This document shows, in pieces, positions 33,462 to 43,606 of a stretch of DNA of 64,000 bases; within the stretch, counting starts at the first letter, position 1, and every line of letters begins with the position of its first letter. Both the position numbers and the translations under genes were made by a program. The notes beneath the pieces are model-generated. The model had not been told where the DNA came from and searched no databases. It was given only the letters and a program-made list of their open reading frames with translations. This DNA is from Hordeum vulgare subsp. vulgare (lineage: Eukaryota; Streptophyta; Magnoliopsida; Poales; Poaceae): assembly GCF_904849725.1 (NCBI RefSeq), contig NC_058520.1, positions 397,371,993-397,435,992 of the forward strand, given 5' to 3'.

Positions 33462-34118
33462 CTGTCAAGCCCTAGTAACCGCGTTATCCTATAGCATTGT
33501 ATTCGCATGTTGTTATAAGCCGGTTTAAAATAAATTGCAGGATGCCTACATGCTTTCTTTTTAAAGGCAAAATTGGGTAACTAGTATTGGCGGCACCGTG
33601 TGGCCTTCGAATTAAATTTTTGGGGGTGACCACCTAGCCACCTAACCAACTAGCCGAGTGATGTGTCACTTGGGAGTTGATACGTGAGTTCCCACCCCGA
33701 TGAACCAGGTCACCCCAGTATTATAGTGGGTGTCCCTAAACCAGGCACCCTCTTGAGATCACCCATGACCACTCCGAGCACTTCTCACCAAGTGCACTAC
33801 CCAGAGCCAGTACTTCGATAAATATCCATTGGGATCCATCCTGGATTTCACGATGCAACCCCACAATAGATTTCGTGTTGCCTTGCAGCCCAATGTAGAA
33901 CAACCCGCGTGTGACCCCCTTGGTCGTGCAAGTCATCACCTAGAGTGCTGGCCCAGCAACGAGTGGATTAATGACAACCCCTTGATCATGCCATGTTGAC
34001 CTCCGATGGAGTGTATGTTAATCTATTGGTATGTTTTCTTGATGCTATATGAGTAATAGTGTAGTTTATGATTGTTCTGTTTTGCACCTGCATATGACTG
34101 ACTGTGTGCTATATGATT
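33462..34118 (+). other. Non-coding internal sequence of element A
   Basis: No convincing coding frame, repeat or promoter seen. It connects the decayed pre-gag ORF with the CACTA insertion at 34119 and resumes at 43491. Confidence 0.6.
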
Positions 34119-34483
34119 CACTACTGGAAAACAGTTATTTGCCATCTGCTGCTTCTTTGCCGTCTGCTGGCTGATGGCAAAGACCCTCTTTGCCATTAGC
34201 TACCAGAAACCAGACGACAAAGAGCTGGCTGATGGCAAATAGTACCTTTGGCATCAGCCAACTCTTTGTCGTCTGCTAGCTCACGGCAAAGAGCATGCAG
34301 GAAGACGGCAAAGAGCATGGGCGGCCCACCCCGCAGCCCCTCTCTCCCCCCTAACGGCCACTTTCTTTGTCGTCTGCCTGCATGCTCTTTGCCGTCGGGA
34401 GGCGGACGGCAAAGAGGGTGCCCCCTAACGGCCGTTAGCCCCACCCCACGCGCCTCTCTCTCCCCCTAACGGCCACCCCGACT

Positions 34484-35060
34484 CCCCTCTCTCTCACCCC
34501 CGACACCACCACCGCCGCCGCGCCCTCCTCCGGCCGCCCTGCGCCCTCCTCCCCCGACCGCACTACGCCCTCCTCCTCCCCGGCCGCCCTGCACCCTCTC
34601 CATCGCCACCCTGTGCCCCCTCCTCTACCCCGGCCGCCCTGCACCCTCCTCTACCCCGGCCGCCCTGCACCCTCTCCATCGCCGCCCTGCGCCGCCTCCT
34701 CTACCCCGGCCGCCCTGCACCCTCCTCTACCCCGGCCGCCCTGCGCCCCTGCTCCTCCTCGGCCGCCCTGCACCCTCCTCCACCGCCGCCCTACGCCCCC
34801 TCCTCCACCCCGACACCCCTCTCTCTCACCCCCGACACCACCACCGCCGCCGCGCCCTCCTCCGGCCTCCCTGCCCCACCGCCGCCGCTCCCTCCTCCGG
34901 CCTCCCCGCCCCACCGCCGCCGCCACCGACGCCACCCCCACCCGAGCGCCCCACCCCACTGCCGCCGCCCTTCTCGCGCCCCTCACCGTGCCCCTCCTCC
35001 CCCTGCGGCCTCTCCTCCCCCTGCGGCCCTCCTCCGCCTGCGGCCCTCCTCCCCCAGGTT
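34484..35060. repeat. GC-rich C-run tandem repeats in CACTA
   Basis: Strand-asymmetric C-rich sequence built from units like CGGCCGCCCTGCACCCTCCT followed by CTACCC. It also holds a direct repeat of a ~50-bp block starting CCCCTCTCTCTCACCCCCGA at 34484 and 34816. Proline-rich and glycine-rich frames on either strand (for example 34613-35062) are by-products of the repeat. Confidence 0.75.
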
Positions 35061-35189
35061 AGTTTTCTTTCTTCTTTTTTAATAGTTTTTGTTTAATTAG
35101 TTATATGTTTTACTAAGGTTTTGGCTTAGTTTTAGTTTAGCTTAGGTTCAGTTTTGGTTTAGGTTTAGTTAGGTTAGTTTCCTGTTTAA

Positions 35190-36130
35190 TAAAGGAGAAA
35201 AGGAGAAGAAGAAGAAGGAGAAAGGAGAAGAAGGAAGAAGAAGAAAAATAGGAGAGGAAGAGAAGAATAAGAGGAAAAAAGAAAATAAGAAGAAGAAGAA
35301 GAAGAACCTTGGTTAGCTCATGAATATTATATACTTAGCTTGTTTTCCTCTAAAATGGGATAATTAGCCCATTTACCTCCAAAAAGACATAATTAGGTAA
35401 TTTAGCTCCAACAAGAGGAGAAGAGGAGAAGAAATAGGAAAAAGGAAAAGAAAGAAAGAAGAAGAAGAAGAAGAAGAGAAGGAGAAGAGAAGAAGGAGAA
35501 GGAGGAGGAGGAGACGGAGAAGGCCAAGGACCTTCTAGTCCTTCTCCTCCTCCTCCTTCTCCTCCTTCATCTTGATTTCTTCTTCTTCTCCTCCTCCTCC
35601 TCTTTCTTCTCCTCTTTCATATTATCCTTGCTTTAATTTCCCCAACAATGACATAATTAGCCCATTTAGCTCCAAAATACCATAATAAGCTCAAAATGGC
35701 ATAAGAACCTTGGTTAGCTCATGAATATTATATACTTAGCTTGTTTTCCTCTAAAATGGGATAATTAGCCCATTTAGCTCCAAAAAGACATAATTAGGTA
35801 ATTTAGCTCCAACAAGAGGAGAACAGGAGAATAAATAGGAAAAATGAAAAGAAAGAAGAAGAAGAAGAAGAGAAGAAGAGAAGAAAAATACCTTCTCCTC
35901 CTTCTGCTTCTTCTCCTCCTCCTCCTTCTCCTCCTTCTTTTTGATTTATTCTTCTTCTCCTCCTCCTCCTCTTTCTTCTCCTCTTTCATATTAACCTTGC
36001 TTTAATTTCCCCAACAATGACATAATTAGCCCAATTATCTCCAAAATGCCATAATAACCTCAAAATGGCATAAGAACCTTGGTTAGCTCATGAATATTAT
36101 ATACTTAGCTTGTTTTCCTCTAAAATGACA
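35190..36130. repeat. ~400-bp tandem repeat array, upstream part
   Basis: Three copies of a unit marked by ACCTTGGTTAGCTCATGAAT at about 35307, 35706 and 36075, with AATTAGCCCATTTAGCTCCA spacers. Each unit has a polypurine block (GAAGAAGAAG, GAGGAGGAG) followed by its pyrimidine mirror, able to form a long hairpin. Lysine/arginine-rich reading frames here are artefacts. Confidence 0.85.
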
Positions 36131-36571
36131 TAATTGGAATATTTGTGTTGATCGGGTGGATTTACATGTGATAGTTGTCTCGTCGTTGTGAGGTCTGCTG
36201 TGCAAAGACCTGCCTGTGCGTTGTACGAGCTCCGCCCCTCGATTCGTGGGTCAGTACAAATTTCATCTCCTCCCCGCCCCTTCATTTACTATGGCTCGGT
36301 TTCCGGATGAAACTTTCTAGATTTAGGTAATTCAATTAACTTATCAGTATGCGTGACCAGTATGCGTCTCCCGTTCGAAAGGGCAACGTCTATAAATATG
36401 CATGCATTTATTGATGATGATTATTAGTTTGTAAGATTCACAACTTAAATTATATATGTTTTAATCTTTCTTATTCATGTACATATTATTATTCATGTCA
36501 TTTATTCAATTTTTATATGTTGTACTAATTTCTTTTAATCTTTATCATGGCAGGTAACCAGGTGTGCAAAG

Positions 36572-39115
36572 ATGGTGCGCGCTGGTCCAGATCGCTCGAC
36601 GGGTTCTTCCCAGGCGCCTCGCACGAGGGGTCGTACTTCCCTTCCACCCCTATCTCTCTGTAGAGCCTTGGAAGATAGTCTGTCGACACCACCCGTGGGT
36701 TCTTCTTCGTCGGCGGCATTGCCCACTAGGAGAGGTGTTGCTCGGGTAGGGAAGAAGGGGAAGGGTACAGGGAGAGGTGGTGGCCGCGGAAGATCCAGGA
36801 GGACTGTTGAGCCGTCCTCGCCACCACCACCAGCTCATTCACCCGAGTATAGGACTAGTATGGTCGACCCGTTTGCGGAGGAGGCTACGGGGACTCCGTT
36901 CCAAGAGCCTGTTGTTGAAGGGCATTCGTCCCATGAGACTCCGGTCCAGGAGCAGCCTCGGGTCGAGGTGCATTCGGCCTAGGAGCAGCCGGAGGAGACT
37001 ACGGTTCCGGAGGCTTCACCCGACGTGGAGAGGCCCGGATGGGAGACCTGGCCGGATCGTACCGAGTTGCCGGATTGGACTAAGGGTCCGAGTAGCTCAG
37101 GGGACGGGGATGGCGGGGATGAGCTTACGGATAGTGAGGGCGATGTGCAGGTGGACGGGGCCACCGTGTACAAGCGTGGTAGTACACGTCTCCCGGTCGC
37201 GCCGGCTACCCGCGAGTAGAGGCCGGTGATTAAACCTGAATGAGATAGGTAAGTACATTTACTCTTTTTTTAGCTTTTGCCTTCAAGTTTGTTCAAATAT
37301 CTAATGAGTTGACCTTATCATACTGCAGGGGATGGGTACACCCTCTTGGAGTCCGCAGGCCGAACTCCGTCCTTGGTGTGCTTCGCCGGACAAATTTCCT
37401 GGGGTTTGTCACGTTGCCTAGTGAGGGTCAGGTTCCTACACTAGGATTTTCCTGGGAGAACTACCAGGCTGCGCAGGCCCTGCCGGAGGAGATTATAGAC
37501 GGTGTCTTGTGCCACACGAGGGCCGAGATGGTGATCAAGAGCTTTTTGGTAAATTATCCTTTTACAGAATCTAAAATTAACAATATAGCTAATTATTGTA
37601 CTAATCGGTGTTCTCACGTTTGATTGCAGACCTTCTATAGGTGTGAGGATGGATATGAGGAGGAGGCGGCCAGGGTTCTCGAGGCCGAGTGTAGGCGGTT
37701 ACTACAGAACTTGCGCCACGAGGCTCGGCCGCAGGCTATTCGAGATTACTACGCCACGCGTGGTATTAAGAAGCAGAAGACGCATTGCCGTGGAAAGTTT
37801 CTGAAGAAGGAGCAATGCATGAAGGTAATTACCTATTCTTAAGTCCTTCTACGTAGTTTTCTTGATTTCATTCATAGGCGTAGCGCTGAAAATTCTTTCT
37901 AATAACTTATAGGTGCCCCCGAGATGGTGTGCGGATAAGATGGATTGTTGGGAGGCGTTGGTTGATGAGTGGTGCACAGGCAGCTGGCGAGCCGTCCACG
38001 AGAATGCAAAGGATGGGCGTAGCCAAATGGTTGGTGTGCCACATCATCAAGGCAGCGCCAACTTACTTCAGTTTGGACGAAACTGGGTATGTGATTTGCT
38101 TCATGATTCATGCAATTCATTCTTGATGCTAATATTTTGTTCCTCTCTTTTAGGCGCATCACAATAAGACGGAGATGCCACACTTGTACGACCTTTATGG
38201 CATGGCCCATACTACCTCGTACAAGAAGGCGAAGGCATTCTCTGAGTCTGACCTGGATGATCCCAATAACATCACCAACATATCATCCCACCAGAAGATC
38301 GTGGCATACAGGGACGCGGGGAAGGCTACGAAAGGGGATGACTTTAACCCTAGCCAGGAACCTTCGGATCCAGAGCTGGTGGTGATATCTGGTGGCGGGA
38401 GGCCCCATGGCTCGATAGCCATTGGAGATGGGATAATACGTTGTCCACTTACTCTTCCGAAGAACAAGGCGCGTCAGTCGAGCAGCTGTCCTGAGATAAC
38501 GCGTCGTCCACGGCCAGTCGAACTTGCCATCGAGGTTAGTTGTACGGACTAAGAACACTTTCATCCATTTCATTATGTGTGTCACCATAGATCATTACTG
38601 TGGTAACGAGGAATGGTGTTTAAGGCTGCTCTTCAGAAAGAGAGAGCGGCAAACTAGGCTGCTCTTGAGAAAGAGAGATTGGCAAGCCAGGCTGCTCTTC
38701 ATGAGAGGGACCAGACCACGACACGATTGATTGAGGAGGAGAGGGCCTGGAATGAGGCGGGTCAATGGGCCCTGTACGAGCTTTTTGTGGTATGTTTTTG
38801 TTCACATTAGCCAAATAATGTGTGTAATATCCTTTTCATTACTAAATAATACGACCCACTCTTCAGGGTCTATGCGAGAAGAGCGGTCAAGTCCCTCCGT
38901 CGATGCCCGTCTTCTCTTCGATTGGCACGGTGAGTTTCATTATAAACTAGTATTAATAATTGAGTGTCATCATGCCAACTGAGACATTGCAAAATATCTT
39001 TTCTGCAGAATAACTCCCCGAGGGGCATCGCACGACCCTTCTCCATGGCAACCGTCTCCAAACGAAGCCGCCGCGAGCAACCGTGGTGTTTCTCCTCCTT
39101 GATGACCACTACGGT
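36572..39115 (+). pseudogene. CACTA ORF2-type protein (Transposase_24-like), multi-exon and degraded
   Basis: Exon 1 (36572-~37240) begins MVRAGPDRSTGSSQAPRTRG, a basic, low-complexity start. Further exons lie at about 37330-37548 (PLGVRRPNSVLGVL), 37630-37824 (ECRRLLQNLRHEARPQAI), 37914-38084 (WCADKMDCWEALVDEW), 38155-38533 (MPHLYDLYGMAHTTSYKKAK, HGSIAIGDGIIRC) and 38612-38790 (coiled coil of AALEKERLASQ units), with short pieces to 39111. The GGGRPHGSIAIGDG and SSHQKIVAY blocks are typical of the accessory ORF2 of grass CACTA elements, thought to bind the subterminal repeats. In-frame TAGs at about 36980, 37217 and in the coiled-coil repeat break it. Exon edges are by eye. Confidence 0.75.
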
Positions 39116-42100
39116 AAGTTTCTCTTCTCCTCTTTTCATATTATCCTTGCTTTAATTTCCCCAGAAAGACATAATTTGCCCATTTAGCTCCAAAATGCCA
39201 TAATAACCTCAAAATGGCATAAGAACCTTGGTTAGCTCATGAATATTATATACTTAGTTTGTTTTCCTCTAAAATGAGATAACTGGCCCATTTAGCTCCA
39301 AAAAGACATAATTAGGTAATTTAGCTCCAAGAAGAGGAGAAGAGGATAAGAGGAGAAGAAATAGGAAAAATGAAAAGAAAGAAGAAGAAGAAGAAGAAGA
39401 GAAGAAGGAGAAGGAGGAGGAGGAGGAGGAGGAGAAGGCCAAGGACCTTCTAGTCCTTCTCCTCCTCCTCCTTCTCCTGCTTCTTCTTGATTTCTTCTTC
39501 TTCTCCTCCTCCTCCTCTTTCTTCTCCTCTTTCATATTATCCTTGCTTTAATTTCCCCAAAAAGACATAATTAGCCCATTTAGCTCCAAAATGCCATAAT
39601 AACCTCAAAATGGCATAAGAACCTTGGTTAGCTCATGAATATTATATACTTAGCTTGTTTTCCTCTAAAATGAGATAATTAGCCCATTTAGCTCCAAAAA
39701 GACATAATTAGGTACTTTCGCTCCAAGAAGAGGAGAAGAAATAGGAAAAATGAAAAGAAAGAAGAAGAAGAAGAAGAGAAGAAGGAGAAGGAGGAGAAGG
39801 AGGAGGAGGAGGAGGAGGAGGAGAAGGAGGAGAAGGCCAAGGACCTTCTAGTCCTTCTCCTCCTCCTCCTTCTCCTCCTCCTCCTTATTCTTGATTTCTT
39901 ATTCTTCTCCTCCTCCTCCTCTTTCTTCTCCTCTTTCATATTATCCTTGCTTTAATTTCCCCAACAATGACATAATTAGCCCATTTAGCTCCAAAATGCC
40001 ACAATAGGCTCAAAATGGCATAAGAACCTTGGTTAGCTCATGAATATTATATACTTAGCTTGTTTTACTCTCAAATGGGATAATTAGCCCATTTAGCTCA
40101 AAAAAGACATAGTTAGGTAATTTAGCTCCAACAAGAGGAGAAGAGGAGAAGAAATAGGAAAAATGAAAAGAAAGAAGAAGAAGAAGAAGAAGAAGAAGAA
40201 GAAGAGAAGAAGGAGAAGGAGGAGGAGGAGGAGGAGAAGGCCAAGGACCTTCTAGTCCTTCTCCTCCTCCTCCTTCTCCTCCTTCTCCTCCTTCTTGATT
40301 TCTTCTTCCTCTCCTCCTCCTCCTCTTTCTTCTCCTCTTTCATATTATCCTTGCTTTATTTTCCCCAACAATGACATAATTAGCCCATTTAGCTCCAAAA
40401 TACCATAATAAGCTCAAAATGCCATAAGAACCTTGGTTAGCTCATGAATATTATATACTTAGCTTGTTTTCCTCTAAAATGGGATAATTAGGCCATTTAG
40501 CTCCAAAAAGACATAATTAGGTAATTTAGCTCCAACAAGAGGAGAAGAGGAGAAGAAATAGGAAAAATGAAAAGAAAGAAGAAGAAGAAGAAGAAGAAGA
40601 AGAAGAAGAAGAAGAGAAGAAGGAGAAGGAGGAGGAGGAGGAGGAGAAGGAGAAGGCCAAAGACCTTCTAGTCCTTCTCCTCCTCCTCCGTCTCCTCCAT
40701 CTCCTCCGTCTCCTCCTTCTTGATTTCTTCTTCTTCTCCTCCTCCTCCTATTTCTTCTCCTCTTTCATATTATCCTTGCTTTAATTTCCCCAAGAATGAC
40801 ATAATTAGCCCATTTAGCTCCAAAATACCATAATAAGCTCAAAATGGAATAAGAACCTTGGTTAGATAGTGAATATTATATAATTAGCTTGCTTTCCTCT
40901 AAAATGGGATAATTAGCCCATTTAGCTCCAAAAAGACATAATTAGGTAATTTAGCTCCAACAAGAGGAGAAGAGGAGAAGAAATAGGAAAAATGAAAAGA
41001 AAGAAGAAGAAGAAGAAGAAGAAGAAGAAGAAGAAGAAGAGAAGAAGGAGAAGGAGGAGGAGGAGGTGGAGAAGGATAAGGCCAAGGACCTTCTACTCCT
41101 TCTCCTCCTCCTTCTCCTCCTTCTTCTTGATTTCTTCTTATTCTCCTCCTCCTCCTCTTTCTTCTCCTCTTTCATATTATCCTTGATTTAATTTCCCCAA
41201 CAATGACATAATTAGCCCATTTAGCTCCAAAATACCATAATAAGCTCAAAATGGCATAAGAACCTTGGTTAGCTCATGAATATTATATACTTAGCTTGTT
41301 TTCCTCTAAAATGGGATAGTTAGCCCATTTAGCTCCAAAAATACATAATTAGGTAATTTAGCTCCAACAAGAGGATAAGAGGAGAAGAAATAGGCAAAAT
41401 GAAAAGAAAGAAGAAGAAGAAGAAGAAGAAGAAGAAGAAGAAGATAAGAAGGAGGAGGAGGAGGAGAAGGAGAAGGCCAAGAACCTTCTAGTCCTTCTCC
41501 TCCTCCTCCTTCTCCTCCTTCTCCTCCTTCTTCTTGATTTCTTCTTCTTCTCCTCCTCCTCCTCTTTCTTCTCCTCTTTCATATTATCCTTGCTTTAATT
41601 TCCCCAACAATGACATAATTAGCCCATTTAGCTCCAAAATACCATAATAAGCTCAAAATGGGATAAGAACCTTGGTTAGCTCATGAATATTATATACTTA
41701 GCTTGTTTTCCTCTAAAATGGGATAATTAGCCCATTTATCTCCAAAAAGACATAATTAGGTAATTTAGCTCCAACAAGAGGAGAAGAGGAGAAGAAATAG
41801 GAAAAATGAAAAGAAAGAAGAAGAAGAGAAGAAGGAGAAGGAGGAGGAGGAGGAGAAGGAGAAGGCCAAGGACCTTCTAGTCCTTCTCCTCCTCCTCCTC
41901 CTCCTCCTTCTCCTCCTTCTTCTTGATTTCTTCTTCTTCTCCTCCTCCTCCTCTTTGTTCTCCTCTTTCATATTATCCTTGCTTTAATTTCCCCAACAAT
42001 GACATAATTAGCCCATTTAGCTCCAAAATACCATAATAAGCTCAAAATAGCATAAGAACCTTGGTTAGCTCATGAATATTATATACTTAGCTTGTTTTCC

Positions 42101-42480
42101 TCTAAAATGGGATAATTAGCCCATTTAGCTCCAAAAAGACATAATTAGGTAATTTAGCTCCAACAAGAGGAGAACAGGAGAATAAATAGGAAAAATGAAA
42201 AGAAAGAAGAAGAAGAAGAAGAGAAGAAGGAGAAGGAGGAGGAGGAGGAGGAGAAGGAGAAGGCCAAGGACCTTCTAGTCCTTCTCCTCCTCCTCCTTCT
42301 CTTACTTCTCCTCCTTCTTATTGATTTCTTCTTCTCCTCCTCCTCCTCTTTCTTCTCCTCTTTCATATTATCCTTGCTTTAATTAACCCATTTAGCTCCA
42401 AAATGACATAATAAGCTAAAAATGGCATAAGAACCTTGGTTAGCTCATGAATGTTATATTCTTAGCTTGTTTTCAGCTAA
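39115..42480. repeat. ~400-bp tandem repeat array, downstream part
   Basis: Nine further copies of the unit, marked at about 39223, 39620, 40026, 40430, 40855, 41261, 41669, 42058 and 42435, spaced 377-425 bp. Length differences come mostly from the GAA/GGA purine tract. Each complete copy has the core CCAAGGACCTTCTAGTCCTT at the hairpin turn between purine and pyrimidine arms. The small Lys/Arg-rich and Ser/Phe-rich frames on both strands are translations of the tracts, not genes. Confidence 0.9.
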
Positions 42481-42849
42481 AAATGACATAATTAGCTTAA
42501 AACATCATATTTTGTTTTTCTTCTGACTTTCTTATTCACATTTTTGCAGATTGGATATACTACATGCATGGAAGCTGGCATTCATGGAGTTGAACAATGT
42601 CGATGGATGAACTTTATATGTATATCATCTAGTTTTCATTTGAGTTGATGAACAATGTCGAACTATATGTATATGTATATATGGATAAACAGTGCAATAC
42701 TTTGTATGTTGGTTCTTTCGATATATGGGGATGTACATTGATTTATATGTATATCATATATGTGTGGTGAATTATATATATGTGTTGGCAAGTATATGTG
42801 TGGTGAACTATATATCATATATGTGTGGTGAATTATATAAATGTGATGT

Positions 42850-42852
42850 CAA

Positions 42853-42882
<30 letters not shown>
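42850..42882. repeat. AT/GT microsatellite
   Basis: ATATATATATAT followed by a GTGTGTGTGTGTGT run inside the CACTA, after a stretch of TATATG-rich sequence (42660-42850). Confidence 0.85.
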
Positions 42883-42883
<1 letters not shown>

Positions 42884-43589
42884 CTGTGAAATAATATAAA
42901 ACAAAAAAACAGGTACTATATGGGCTCTTTGCCGTCTGCCAGCTGATGGCAAAGACCTGTGCCATCAGCTGGCCGATGGCAAAGGTGCCACATGGCACCC
43001 AGCTGTGCATCTTGGGGTGTCTATATAGGCTCTTTGCTGTCTGCCTCCAGGGTGGGCAGACAGCAAAGAAGAGGGCACAGAGGAGGGGGGGAGGAGGAGG
43101 CAGACGACAAAGAGTGGAGGGGGGGAGGAGGAGGAGACACACGACAAAGAGTAAGGGGGAGCAGACGATAAAGAATCAGGGGGAGGCAGACGGCAAAGAA
43201 TAAGGGGGAGGCAGACGGCAAAGCCTCCGTTAACCCCTAACGGAGGCAATGCCTGTCGACTGCCGTGTCGAGCACTTTGTCGACTGCTCCTAAGGAAAGC
43301 TGACGGCAAAGAGCTTTGCCGTCCGCTTTGGGGGGACAGACGACAAAGAAGGTCCTATGCCGTCGTAGGCTGACGCAGAAATTTTGCCGGCCGTGAGATT
43401 CTTTGCCGTATGTTTTTTTGTCTTTGCCGTTCGGGATTTAGTCTTTGCCGTCTATGATGGCAGACGACAAAGAAGCTGATTCGTGTAGTGATTGTTTATT
43501 TTGTGCTTGCGTTGGAATGATTATGCACTGAGTTTTCATGAGTGGATTAATTTCTTTCCCTTAACAAATCTCGGGGACGAGATTTATTT

Positions 43590-43606
43590 TTAAGGGGGGT
43601 AGTGTG
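43590..43606 (+). other. Polypurine tract of element A
   Basis: TTAAGGGGGGTAGTGTG directly before the 3' LTR start TGTCACACC, preceded by AAATCTCGGGGACGAGATTT. Same arrangement as in element G. It shows that A continues on the far side of the CACTA insertion. Confidence 0.85.

Larger units (their letters stand above)
34119..43490 (+). mobile_element. Large CACTA transposon
   Basis: 9372 bp, from CACTACTGGAAAACAGTTAT to CAGCTTCTTTGTCG...CACTAC (right end read as reverse complement). It is flanked by the 3-bp duplication ATT on both sides (34116-34118 and 43491-43493). Subterminal regions (34135-34440 and 42920-43485) carry many TTTGCCGTC motifs and complements, the transposase-binding type repeats of this superfamily. 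Inside are a GC-rich tandem block, a ~400-bp repeat array in two parts, and a multi-exon ORF2-type gene. The DDE transposase gene (TNP2 type) is not present, so the element is non-autonomous. Confidence 0.92.

Noticed and set aside
34613..35062. 149-codon proline-rich frame
   Set aside because: It is a by-product of the C-rich tandem block; the opposite strand is equally open (Gly/Arg-rich), with no domain.
39269..42366. Repeated small reading frames rich in Lys/Arg and Ser/Phe, on both strands
   Set aside because: They translate the GAA/TTC and GGA/TCC tracts of the 400-bp array; the same peptide pattern recurs in each unit and on both strands.
35190..42480. CRISPR-like repeat array
   Set aside because: Units are about 400 bp, the spacers are not unique, and the DNA is plant nuclear; it is a tandem repeat inside a CACTA.
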